Assembly (NCBI GenBank): GCA_031263585.1
Contig: JAISFN010000098.1
Location: 1-36,032 of the forward strand
Length of the DNA stretch: 36,032 bases
From: Prevotellaceae bacterium
Lineage (GTDB): Bacteria; Bacteroidota; Bacteroidia; Bacteroidales; UBA932
Direction of reading: 5' to 3'
The notes beneath the pieces were generated by a model that was given only the letters and a program-made list of their open reading frames with translations, searched no databases and had not been told where the DNA came from. Positions 17,087 through 25,800 of this stretch are shown here, piece by piece. Position 1 is the first letter of the stretch. The number at the start of each line of letters is the position of its first letter. Made by a program: the position numbers and the translations under genes.

Positions 17087-18040
17087 TTATTTCAACAACA
17101 TTTGGCTCGAACCCAATACTGTTCCACTCAGATACACTTCAACAGTATACGTTCCGGCTAAATATTCAGTATCGGTATAAAAAATGCATACTTCAAGGTC
17201 GTCTCCTTGGAAATCAACTTCGCGCATTGCTGAGTAAACTAATTGCGAACCATCTTCCTTGCTGAATAAATTGTCGGGCGAATTGGTAAGCAAACTTCCG
17301 TCAGGGCCTTTTATACGAATGTATATAGTGCGTATTCCTTTTTCAGCAATGGCATTGCCAGTGAGAGTGAAGCACGTGCGTATTTTTTCAACCTGCCGGG
17401 TTTTGCTAACATCTTTGCCTTTGCTATTGATAGCCGAAACCATAACGTCCCGACCTTTAATGACAGCACCTTTTTCAACCATAGTTTGCAGGTTATCGGT
17501 TTTTTGCGATAGTTCTTCAAGTTTTTTTTGCGACTCGTTCGCCCGTTGTTTTATCTGGGTATTCTCGGCCTTTAATTGCTGGTTTAAATTATTTAATGAG
17601 TCTATTTGGGTTACATAACCTCTTAACAAAGAGCGTAACGAGCCTAATTCCTGTTCGTACTCTTTAATTTTGGCACGGTTTGATGCATCCGTACGTTTAA
17701 TTTTATCCAGCAATAAATCAATTTTTTGCTTTTCACGGTTAAGTTGGGCGTTAATGGTATCGTTGCTTGTCCGTAGTTCGGCATATTCCGATCGTAATTG
17801 CAGCAACTCGTTGGTTACCTGTTCTTTCTCCGAAGTAACCATACTGATGGTTTCTTTTCCTTTATTCCATACCGAATAAAGTATGCCTAAACACACAATT
17901 AATGCCACGGCAAGAATAATTGTTACAACTTTTAAAACCTTAGCCGTGTTATTGCCCGCATTGTTGTTATTATTGTTTGTTGGCGATCCGGATGCTCCCG
18001 GCATGGGCTTTTCCAACGAAGGGCCATTATTTCCAGTCAT
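17087..18040 (-). CDS. coiled-coil membrane protein next to gldA, function unknown
   Basis: 317 residues. An Asn/Gly/Pro-rich N-terminus (including NNNNNN) is followed by one membrane span (about 33-55), a long coiled coil (about 62-190, rich in Leu/Glu/Lys/Gln with heptad-like spacing) and a C-terminal domain rich in beta strands (about 200-317, with RTIYIRIKGPDG and GTYTVEVYLSG). A type II topology with the coiled coil in the periplasm fits. I do not recognise a named family. It begins 12 bases downstream of the gldA stop on the same strand, so the two are almost certainly cotranscribed. Confidence 0.6.
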   Translation of the reverse strand: MTGNNGPSLEKPMPGASGSPTNNNNNNAGNNTAKVLKVVTIILAVALIVCLGILYSVWNKGKETISMVTSEKEQVTNELLQLRSEYAELRTSNDTINAQLNREKQKIDLLLDKIKRTDASNRAKIKEYEQELGSLRSLLRGYVTQIDSLNNLNQQLKAENTQIKQRANESQKKLEELSQKTDNLQTMVEKGAVIKGRDVMVSAINSKGKDVSKTRQVEKIRTCFTLTGNAIAEKGIRTIYIRIKGPDGSLLTNSPDNLFSKEDGSQLVYSAMREVDFQGDDLEVCIFYTDTEYLAGTYTVEVYLSGTVLGSSQMLLK

Positions 18041-18052
18041 GATATTTTATTT

Positions 18053-18967
18053 TTAGTTATTATTATTCGATGTTAATTGACGGAATATATCTTCCAAATG
18101 TTTCTCTTGTTGTTGTAAAGATACAATGGTTAAATTATTATCCACTGCAAATTTAAAAATTAATGGACGAATATCATCTATTATTTTGCTTTGCAGTAAA
18201 AAACTATTTGTTGTTAAATTTTCAACATTTTCGATAAAGCTAACATTGTTAAATATTTCCTTGTTTATTCGTTCAACAAATTCCACGTTAACAATTTGCT
18301 TTGTCGTTTGCAGTTTTAATAATTCAATTGGTTCGTTAGCAACAATAGCGCCTTTATTTATAATAACTACCCTGTTACAAATGGCTTCGACCTCCTGCAT
18401 GATGTGGGTTGAAAGCATAACTGTTTTTTCATGCCCGATTTCCTTTATCAGATTGCGGATTTCGACAATCTGGTTGGGGTCGAGCCCTGTTGTGGGTTCG
18501 TCAAGTATCAGCACCTCCGGATCGTGCAACAAGGTTTGTGCCAATCCCACCCTTTGTCGGAAGCCTTTTGACAGTTGCCCTATCTTTTTTTTACGTTCGG
18601 GTGTAATTCCAGTCATATCAATAACATTGCTTACCCGTTTGGCAATGTTTTTCAGTTTATAAACCGAAGCAATCATATGCAAATATTCCTGCACATACAT
18701 ATCCAAATAAAGTGGGTTATGTTCAGGTAGATAGCCTGTAATACGGCGCACCTCCAACGACTGGGTTTCGACATCCATTTCATTTATAAATGCGCGGCCT
18801 TGTGTAGGGGAAATTAAGCCTACCAGAATTTTCATCATGGTTGATTTTCCAGCGCCGTTAGGTCCTAAAAACCCAATAACCTGCCCTTGTTCAACACAGA
18901 AACTAACTCCTTTAAGTACTTTTTGTTCTCTGTAGTACTTAACCACTGAATCGACTAAAATTGACAT
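18053..18967 (-). CDS. gldA: ABC transporter ATP-binding protein, GldA-like
   Basis: 304-residue ATPase subunit at the inner membrane. Walker A is GPNGAGKST (residues 35-43), the signature is LSKGFRQRVGLAQ, Walker B with the D-loop is VLILDEPTTGLDP, and the switch His is in LSTHIMQEVEAI. SILVDSVVKYY plus the C-terminal extension fits the GldA family, whose partners in gliding bacteria are the permeases GldF and GldG; neither is in the window, so a gliding role should not be assumed. The start at 18967 is preferred to the longer one at 19018 because a TATCTTTG promoter element (18989-18996) lies inside the longer version. Confidence 0.85.
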   Translation of the reverse strand: MSILVDSVVKYYREQKVLKGVSFCVEQGQVIGFLGPNGAGKSTMMKILVGLISPTQGRAFINEMDVETQSLEVRRITGYLPEHNPLYLDMYVQEYLHMIASVYKLKNIAKRVSNVIDMTGITPERKKKIGQLSKGFRQRVGLAQTLLHDPEVLILDEPTTGLDPNQIVEIRNLIKEIGHEKTVMLSTHIMQEVEAICNRVVIINKGAIVANEPIELLKLQTTKQIVNVEFVERINKEIFNNVSFIENVENLTTNSFLLQSKIIDDIRPLIFKFAVDNNLTIVSLQQQEKHLEDIFRQLTSNNNN

Positions 18968-18988
18968 TGTTGCATAATTGTCTTTCTG

Positions 18989-18996
18989 CAAAGATA
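18989..18996 (-). promoter_or_regulatory. -7 promoter element for gldA
   Basis: TATCTTTG on the minus strand is a full match to TAnnTTTG. It predicts a start near 18982, 15 bases before the chosen ATG. Confidence 0.55.
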
Positions 18997-19102
18997 AGCA
19001 ATTCATAGTTATAAACACGAAACGTAACGAATTTGTCTGCTAATCATGGCGGAATTATTATTCAGTATTGATATATTGCATATTGGGAGATAGAAAAGAA
19101 AT

Positions 19103-19437
19103 CTTTAAAAACAAAGACAACTCCATCGGAACAAGATTCTTGGTCTCCAATGATTATCTTTGTAAAAAGACCAATTCACCTGGCTTACAAAAAACGGTGG
19201 AGTTTGGAAGAATATCATAAAAACATCAAACAAAATGCTTCTATAGTAAGTTCTCCGGATCGTTCTGCCAGAGGACAAAGCAATCATTTATTTATTTGCC
19301 TCGATTTTTACATTCGTCAAATTAGAGAAAATCAAATTGTCAAAGTACTTAAATCATTTTGCAGTAAAGTTAAAATATATGAAACTGCTCTTATAATAGC
19401 TTTGTGTGAATTAAATTTAATTATAGAAAACTTATAA
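19103..19437 (+). pseudogene. DDE transposase remnant, C-terminal end (IS4-superfamily-like)
   Basis: One frame gives FKNKDNSIGTRFLVSNDYLC (from 19103). After a frameshift another gives YKKRWSLEEYHKNIKQNASI, SNHLFICLDFY and ETALIIALCELNLIIENL, ending at 19437. The K-R-W-x-x-E-x-x-H-K block carries the last catalytic Glu of DDE transposases, and the preceding NKDGS/LVSND block is its normal neighbour. Only the last third of a transposase remains. The exact IS family is not certain. Confidence 0.7.
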
Positions 19438-19535
19438 TCGCCAAAATGAAATGTCTATTTTTTTATAACTTTATTAAATATTTCTGGGCTATACGGTTTT
19501 GATTGGCGCCCATTAATAGGCAGCCTCAAGTTTAA

Positions 19536-19568
19536 ACGAAAAACCCCGAAGCAAATCCGGGGCTTTTA
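19536..19568 (+). terminator. Probable terminator hairpin
   Basis: CCCCG and CGGGG pair around a nine-base loop, preceded by AAAAA and followed by CTTTT. It lies about 100 bases after the transposase remnant and may have served it. Confidence 0.5.
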
Positions 19569-19607
19569 AAATACGTTTAAAAAGCTTTTAAAAAGCCTTT
19601 AAACACT

Positions 19608-19772
19608 CAGGGCAACCGCACTAAAAAATATCATCAATATAATATTATGATAATATGTGAGTTATAAAAATGATATTTCTAATATTATTTACCCAAACAA
19701 AATGAATCAAATTACAATATTTTTACAATCATATATTTATAAAATAAATGAAATTTTGGCGCGGTTGCCCTG
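19608..19772. mobile_element. MITE-like element with 12-bp terminal inverted repeats
   Basis: It starts CAGGGCAACCGC and ends GCGGTTGCCCTG, a perfect 12-base inverted pair; the match continues imperfectly inward (ACTAAAA against GCCAAAA). The 165-base unit is very AT-rich inside and encodes nothing. No clear target-site duplication is visible. Single end-like motifs recur at 284-294 and 33219-33229, which suggests a dispersed family. Confidence 0.45.
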
Positions 19773-19812
19773 AAATAAAGATCTTTTGACGCATTCCTTT
19801 GGATTTAATTCG

Positions 19813-19820
19813 TACTTTTG
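19813..19820 (+). promoter_or_regulatory. -7 promoter element for the Fur-family gene
   Basis: TACTTTTG fits TAnnTTTG and predicts a start near 19827. A TTTTGAC upstream at 19784-19790 could be the -33 element, with a long spacer. Confidence 0.45.
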
Positions 19821-19840
19821 TTATTTAAAATAATTTGCCT

Positions 19841-20263
19841 GTGGACGATACTATCATAAAAATACTGGAAAAGAGAGAAATTAAACCAACATCTATCCGA
19901 ATCTTGGTTTTGAAAGCAATGCAAGAATTTAACAGAGCTTTTAGTTTAGGTGATTTGGAGAACAAGTTGGTTAGTGTGGATAAATCAACGATTTTCCGCA
20001 CTATACATCTTTTCCATGAAAAACAATTGATACATAATTTTGACGATGGTTCCGGATCGGTAAAATATTCTATATGTAAGGATGACTGCAATTGCGAAGT
20101 AGATGATTTGCACGTACATTTTTACTGCAATTATTGTAAGAATGCTTTTTGTTTGGAGAATGTCATTATCCCGAAATTCGACTTACCCGACAATATGCAA
20201 ATAGAAAGTGCAAATTTTGTAATTAAAGGCTATTGTGGTAAATGTAATAAAATTGCAACTTAG
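19841..20263 (+). CDS. Fur-family metal-dependent transcriptional regulator
   Basis: About 140 residues. An N-terminal winged helix (REIKPTSIRILVLKAM, then VDKSTIFRTIHLFHEKQLI) is followed by a dimer/metal domain with LHVHFYCNYCKNAFC and GYCGKCNK; the two CxxC pairs should form the structural zinc site, and the H-x-H motif belongs to the sensory site. It is probably a zinc- or related-metal-responsive repressor (Zur-like rather than iron-Fur), inferred from the neighbouring efflux pump; the true metal is not readable. No ATG is available: GTG at 19841 or TTG at 19835 are both possible, and GTG fits the promoter better. It leads the metal module and ends in a palindromic operator. Confidence 0.85.
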   Translation: MDDTIIKILEKREIKPTSIRILVLKAMQEFNRAFSLGDLENKLVSVDKSTIFRTIHLFHEKQLIHNFDDGSGSVKYSICKDDCNCEVDDLHVHFYCNYCKNAFCLENVIIPKFDLPDNMQIESANFVIKGYCGKCNKIAT

Positions 20264-20268
20264 TTGCA
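20254..20268. promoter_or_regulatory. Fur-type operator, perfect 7-1-7 palindrome
   Basis: TGCAACT-T-AGTTGCA is a perfect 15-base inverted repeat with 7-1-7 spacing, the architecture bound by Fur, Zur and PerR dimers. It covers the last codons and the stop (20261-20263) of the Fur-family gene and sits about 13 bases upstream of the -7 element of the next gene, so a bound repressor would overlap the -33 region. I saw no second copy in the window. Confidence 0.65.
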
Positions 20269-20280
20269 TGTTATTTTTTG

Positions 20281-20288
20281 TATCTTTG
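20281..20288 (+). promoter_or_regulatory. -7 promoter element for the metal-efflux genes
   Basis: TATCTTTG is a full TAnnTTTG match. It predicts a transcript start near 20295, after the in-frame ATG at 20291 and 14 bases before the GTG at 20309, and so helps choose that start. Confidence 0.55.
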
Positions 20289-20308
20289 CGATGCAAAAAA
20301 TAATTTTA

Positions 20309-20746
20309 GTGAAACGAATAATTTCCATATCACTTATTGCAATATCCACATTGGTTTTATTGCTATTTATAATTCTCCCTCATCATCATGAAGGGGGTGT
20401 GTGTATTATTATGGAATATTGCGAGCAAGATAATGCCATTAATGACGAACATACACATCATAGCGGTGCAACAAATGGACGGCATAGCGAATCTTGTATA
20501 GCTGAATCAGACTTTATTCTACCTTACTTTAACGATGAAATAAAGTGCAAGGTTTTTTCTTGCAAAGGTTATAATCATAATCACATATATTTATTCTCTG
20601 TATATTTTCTTGTTGCGGATTTCTTTAATTTCGACATAGATGATTCTTTTACGGGAATTGGCTATGGCGAATACATATCTTTCCACAAATCTGCGGAAGC
20701 TAACCAATTTCACGGTTTACGCGCCCCTCCTATTACATTATCCTAG
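20309..20746 (+). CDS. small His-rich single-span membrane protein of the metal module
   Basis: With GTG at 20309 as start it has 145 residues and begins MKRIISISLIA, with one hydrophobic span (about 5-24) ending at HHHEGG. The rest is His/Cys-containing and acidic (HTHHSG, NHNHIY, CIIMEYCEQ, CKVFSCKGY), suggesting an extracytoplasmic metal-binding tail. It resembles a small family of uncharacterised Bacteroidota proteins found beside RND metal pumps (DUF6769-like, from memory). The longer starts at 20264 or 20291 would place the N-terminus over the operator or before the predicted transcript start. No enzymatic motif seen. Confidence 0.65.
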   Translation: MKRIISISLIAISTLVLLLFIILPHHHEGGVCIIMEYCEQDNAINDEHTHHSGATNGRHSESCIAESDFILPYFNDEIKCKVFSCKGYNHNHIYLFSVYFLVADFFNFDIDDSFTGIGYGEYISFHKSAEANQFHGLRAPPITLS

Positions 20747-20874
20747 TATATTGACTTTTTAAAGTCGATATAATTTGTGTGTATATATCAAATATAAGCT
20801 GATGCATAGTGATATTATGTTTGTATTAACAGGCATAAATTAGGGTAATCAAATAAATATCAACATATATTGTT

Positions 20875-21540
20875 TTGAAAACAAGGAAAGTTTCAAGTGT
20901 TATTTTACTATTCCTTTCAGTTTTTCTTCTTTCGGTATACAATGCTTATGCCGATAACAACGAAATTCAAACTGAAACAGATAGTATCCCTGCAACGTCG
21001 CCAAAGTTCCCATATAAACAACTCATTGTTCCGGTAGCTTTAATGACCTATGGAACAATAGAAGTTACGCTTGCGCCTAAAAGCCGTTTGTTAAACTACA
21101 CCATAGGCCACGAAATAATCAATCACCAACCTGAAAAATTTCAGGTAGATGATATTGCACAATATATTCCTGCAGCAAGTGTATATGCTTTGAACTTATT
21201 CGGGGTAAAAGGTAAACACAATTTCAAGGATAGGACTATCATTCTGGAAATGTCCACAATTTTTATGGCAACATCTGTTAATGCTATAAAATATATTATA
21301 AAAGTGGAAAGACCGTATAAATCGTCCCGAAATTCATTTCTTTCAGGTCATACGGCTGTCGCTTTTACGGGCGTCAAATTTTTATGATAGGAGTATAAAA
21401 ATGTTTCGATATGATACGGCATAGCCGGATATGCTATTACTACCGGAATTGGGGCTTTCAGAATGTATAATAACAAACATTGGTTTGGTGATGTGGCTTT
21501 TGGTGCAGATAGCGGACTTTCTTTTTCAGTTCAACTTTAA
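20875..21540 (+). pseudogene. PAP2-family phosphatase, broken by in-frame stops
   Basis: One continuous frame encodes a signal-peptide-like start (from a TTG at 20875), KYIIKVERPYKSSRNSFLSGHTAVAF and, after stops, HWFGDVAFGADSGL. The KxxxxxRP, PSGH-like (FLSGHT) and SxxxxxHxxxD-like (NNKHWFGDV) motifs are those of PAP2 lipid/acid phosphatases. Three stops interrupt the same frame: adjacent TGA and TAG at about 21385-21390, and a TGA near 21411. No frameshift is needed to read through. Expected residues in relatives would be Arg-Gln and Trp, each one transition away. It lies between the His-rich protein and the pump genes, as in related clusters. Confidence 0.75.
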
Positions 21541-21552
21541 AATAATAAAAAA

Positions 21553-22821
21553 ATGAAGACGTACATAACAAGTATATTTATTGTAATAACAGTATTATTA
21601 ACCGGATGCTATTCCGGGCAAAAAAACAACAATCATTCATCAGGAGATAAGCATGAGCATTTTGATGGAGACAGACATGACCATTCAAAAGAAGCAGAGC
21701 ATGATCATTCGGATGATGATGGACACAACCATTCAAATGATGGATATAATCATTCGGATGACGGCAGGCATAATCATGGAAAAGAGGATGCCGGGCATAG
21801 TGATGAAATTTTGTTTACAAAAGAACAGGCAAAATTAGTTGGATTGACTACCGAGACAGTATCTTCTGGTATATTTCAACAAGTAATAAAAACAAGTGGA
21901 CAGATTCAGGCATCACAGGGCGATGAAGTTGTTATTGTGGCAACATCAAACGGGATTGTATCGTTTACCAATCCTTCAGTTGCAGACGGTAGTTCTATCG
22001 GTACAGGTCAGTCCATTGTTACTATATCCGCAAAGAGGTTATTGGAAGGCGACCCTGCAATAAAAGCCAAGATTGAATACGAAACCGCCCTCAAGGAATA
22101 TCAACGTGCAGAAAGCCTTATCAAAGACCAGATTATATCTGCGAAAGATTTTGAACAGGCTAAACTGCGTTATGAAACAACTAAAACAGCTTATCAGGCA
22201 CAGGCTCCTAATATTACGATGAGCGGTGTGAGTGTTACCTCTCCTATCAGCGGATATATAAAAAACAGATTGGTAGCACAAGGTGAATATGTATCGGTTG
22301 GACAACCGATTGCAACTGTTTCTCAAAACAAACGTTTACAATTACGGGCAGAAGTATCCGAAAACCACTACAAAGCGCTTAAAAGTATAAACAGCGCCAA
22401 TTTCAAGCCTGCGTATGATAATGTGGTTTACAAACTTTCCGACTTAAACGGTCGCTTGTTGTCATTTGGAAAAGCATCAGGGCAACAGTCGTTTTATATT
22501 CCGGTAACATTTGAATTTGACAATGTTGGAGATATTATTCCCGGCTCTTTTACGGAGGTCTTTTTATTGGCAAATACTCAAAATAATGTGATTTCAGTTC
22601 CTATATCATCCGTAACAGAAGAACAAGGGCTGAATTTTGTCTATTTACAGCTGGACAAAGAGGGATATAAAAAACAGGAAGTAAATCTTGGTCAAAATAA
22701 TGGAGAAAGAGTACAAATCCTGTCAGGATTAAATATAGGAGATAAAGTAGTAACCAAAGGCGTATATCAGGTAAAATTGGCTGCAATTTCATCTGTTATG
22801 CCCGAAGGTCATAGTCATTAA
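21553..22821 (+). CDS. czcB: RND metal-efflux periplasmic adaptor, CzcB/CusB-like, with His-rich N-terminus
   Basis: 422 residues. A lipoprotein signal (VITVLLTGC, lipid on Cys19) anchors it to a membrane. Residues about 26-85 are dominated by His, Asp and Asn-His pairs (GHNHSND, RHNHGKE), a metal-binding segment that many adaptors lack or have only in part. The core is a membrane-fusion protein: lipoyl-like half-motif near 130-165, helical hairpin about 175-225, SVTSPISGYIKNRLVAQGEYVSVGQ, and beta-barrel/membrane-proximal domains. It links the inner-membrane pump to the outer-membrane channel. Nine bases separate it from czcA. Confidence 0.92.
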   Translation: MKTYITSIFIVITVLLTGCYSGQKNNNHSSGDKHEHFDGDRHDHSKEAEHDHSDDDGHNHSNDGYNHSDDGRHNHGKEDAGHSDEILFTKEQAKLVGLTTETVSSGIFQQVIKTSGQIQASQGDEVVIVATSNGIVSFTNPSVADGSSIGTGQSIVTISAKRLLEGDPAIKAKIEYETALKEYQRAESLIKDQIISAKDFEQAKLRYETTKTAYQAQAPNITMSGVSVTSPISGYIKNRLVAQGEYVSVGQPIATVSQNKRLQLRAEVSENHYKALKSINSANFKPAYDNVVYKLSDLNGRLLSFGKASGQQSFYIPVTFEFDNVGDIIPGSFTEVFLLANTQNNVISVPISSVTEEQGLNFVYLQLDKEGYKKQEVNLGQNNGERVQILSGLNIGDKVVTKGVYQVKLAAISSVMPEGHSH

Positions 22822-22830
22822 TCTTAAATC

Positions 22831-25800
22831 ATGACAGTTATGCTGAATAAGATAATAAAATTCTCGCTAAACAACCGCATGGTTGTTTTACTTGTTTCCA
22901 TATTATTAATGATAGCAGGTACTTATACTGCTACAAACATGGAAGTCGATGTATTTCCCGACCTGAATGCTCCGACTGTCGTCGTAATGACGGAAGCTAC
23001 GGGTATGGCTCCTGAAGAAGTGGAGCGTCTGGTAACTTTTCCTGTGGAAACAGCTTTGAACGGAGCAACAGATGTACGTCGTGTTCGTTCATCTTCTACA
23101 ACCGGGTTTTCTATCGTTTGGGTGGAATTTAACTGGGGAACGGATATTTACCGTGCCCGGCAAATTGTATCGGAAAAACTGGCTGTAGTTAAAGATGCGT
23201 TGCCCTCTAATGTAGGTAATCCGACATTGGGGCCACAGTCATCTATTTTGGGAGAGTTAATGATTGTCGGGCTTACTTCCGATACAACATCATTACAGGA
23301 TCTACGGACTTTAGCCGATTGGACAATACGCCCACGCTTACTTTCAACAGGAGGTGTTGCACAGGTTACCGTATTGGGCGGAGAAATCAAAGAGTATCAG
23401 ATTTTGCTTAACCCTGAAAAAATGAAACACTACGGAATCGGACTGGATGAAGTGGTAACCGCAGTACAAAATATGAATCAGAATGCCGCTGGAGGTGTAT
23501 TATATGAATACGGGAACGAATACATTATCCGTGGTGTCCTTTCTACAAACAAGATTTCGGCGTTAGGAAAAGCCGTTATTAAAACGATAAATGACGTTCC
23601 TGTTCTGATAGAAAATATAGCCGATGTACACATAGGGAATAAAGCGCCGAAACTGGGAATTGCGTCAAATAACAGTAAACCTGCGGTATTAATAACGATA
23701 ACCAAACAACCTGCCACCAGTACGTTGGACTTGACAGACAAACTGGATATTTCTTTGGCTGAATTACAGCAATCACTCCCTGTAGACGTGAAAATCTCAA
23801 CTGATATTTTCCGTCAGGCCCGTTTTATTGATAATTCCATTAGCAATGTACAAAAATCCTTGTATGAAGGAGGAATATTTGTTGTCATTGTGTTGGTTAT
23901 CTTTTTGATGAATGTACGGACAACCGTTATTTCTCTTGTAACTATACCTCTTTCATTGCTTTGTTCCATTCTTGCACTCAAACTTATGGGATTAACCATT
24001 AACACGATGAGTTTAGGGGGGATGGCTATTGCTATTGGTTCTTTAGTGGATGATGCTATTGTAGATGTCGAAAACGTATTTAAACGATTAAGGGAAAACA
24101 GACAAAAGCCAAAAGAGGAACAAAAAACAGTGATGACTGTCGTCTTTGAGGCATCTAAAGAAGTTCGTATGCCTATTCTTAATTCAACACTTATCATTAT
24201 CGCAAGTTTTGTTCCCCTGTTTTTCCTTTCAGGAATGGAAGGGCGTATGCTTGCGCCGCTTGGTGTGGCATTTATTGTAGCATTGGTAGCATCAACACTT
24301 GTAGCATTAGCACTTACGCCTGTTTTATGTAGTTACCTGTTAGGTAAACCCAGAAAAAACGATAAGCCGGAAAAAGAGCCTTACGTGGTTCGAAAACTAA
24401 AAAGTATATATGAAAAAGCGTTGAAATGGGTACTAAACCATAAAAAATGGGTGCTTGGTACAACAGGTGCAGTTTTGGTTGTCACTATTATAATCTTTTT
24501 CTCGTTGGGACGTAGTTTTCTACCGTCTTTTAATGAAGGTTCTTTCACAATTAATGTCAGTACCCTTCCCGGTATTTCGTTGGAAGAATCGGATAAAATG
24601 GGACGGATTGCGGAAGAAATGCTGTTATCTATTCCCGAAATACAGACCGTAGGACGCAAGACTGGTCGTGCAGAACTGGACGAACATGCTTTAGGAGTAA
24701 ATGTTTCGGAAATCGAAGCTCCGTTTGTACTCAGTAAACGCTCCAAAGATGAAGTATTAGCCGAAATACGTGAAAAACTAAAAGCATTGCCGGGTGTAAA
24801 TATAGAAATAGGACAACCTATATCGCACCGTATAGACGCGATGCTATCTGGAACAAGAGCTAATATCGCTATTAAATTGTTTGGCATGGACTTGAATAAA
24901 ATGTTTGCGATAGGTAATCAAATCAAGGCTTCAATCGAAGATATTGAGGGAATTGCCGATTTGAATGTGGAACAGCAGGTAGAACGTCCGCAACTTAAAA
25001 TAGAGCCTAAGCGGGAAATATTGGCAAAATATGGTATAACATTACCTGAATTTGCCGAGATAGTTAATGTAATGTTGGCCGGAGAAGTTGTTTCTCAGGT
25101 TTACGAAGGGAATCAGTCATTCGATCTTACTCTGAAAGTAAATAACGAAAGCAGGAAAACTGCGGATAAAATCAAAAATCTGATAATTGATGCCAACGGG
25201 CGAAAAATCCCATTGAGCAATATTGCGGAAATAACTTCTTCGACAGGCCCTAACACCATTAATAGGGAAAACGTAATGCGTAAGATTGTCATATCAGCTA
25301 ATGTCGCAGGGCGTGATTTAAGAGGGGTTGTCAATGATATTCAAAAAGTAGTAAATGATGAAATTACCCTGCCCGAAGGTTACCACATCGAATATGGAGG
25401 ACAGTTTGAGAGTGAACAAGCTGCTTCACGTACATTACTTATTACTTCCATATTTTCCATACTGGTAATATTCCTACTTTTATTCAATCAATTCAAGAGT
25501 GTAACTCAATCGGTGGTGATAATGCTGAATCTCCCGTTAGCCCTGATTGGAGGGGTATTCACAATCTTTTTCACCGGAGGTGTTATCAGTATTCCGGCTA
25601 TCATTGGTTTTATTTCGCTTTTTGGTATCGCAACACGTAACGGAATGTTGCTTATATCAAGGTATAACGACCGGCAACAAGAAGGATTTTCGGCATGGGA
25701 AAGTGTTATGCACGGTTCATTAGACCGTTTAAATCCTATTCTCATGACAGCATTAACCTCCGGGCTTGCACTGATACCACTTGCATTAGGGGGCGATCTG

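Larger units (their letters stand above)
19438..19834. other. Intergenic region upstream of the Fur-family gene
   Basis: It holds a short hairpin with flanking A and T runs, an AT-rich palindromic stretch, a MITE-like element (19608-19772) and the Fur-gene promoter. No coding sequence seen. Confidence 0.5.

Noticed and set aside
21385-21413. Recoding of TGA/TAG in the PAP2 gene
   Set aside because: Other genes in the window stop normally at TGA or TAG, no suppressor or selenocysteine signal is visible, and neighbouring decay argues for a pseudogene.
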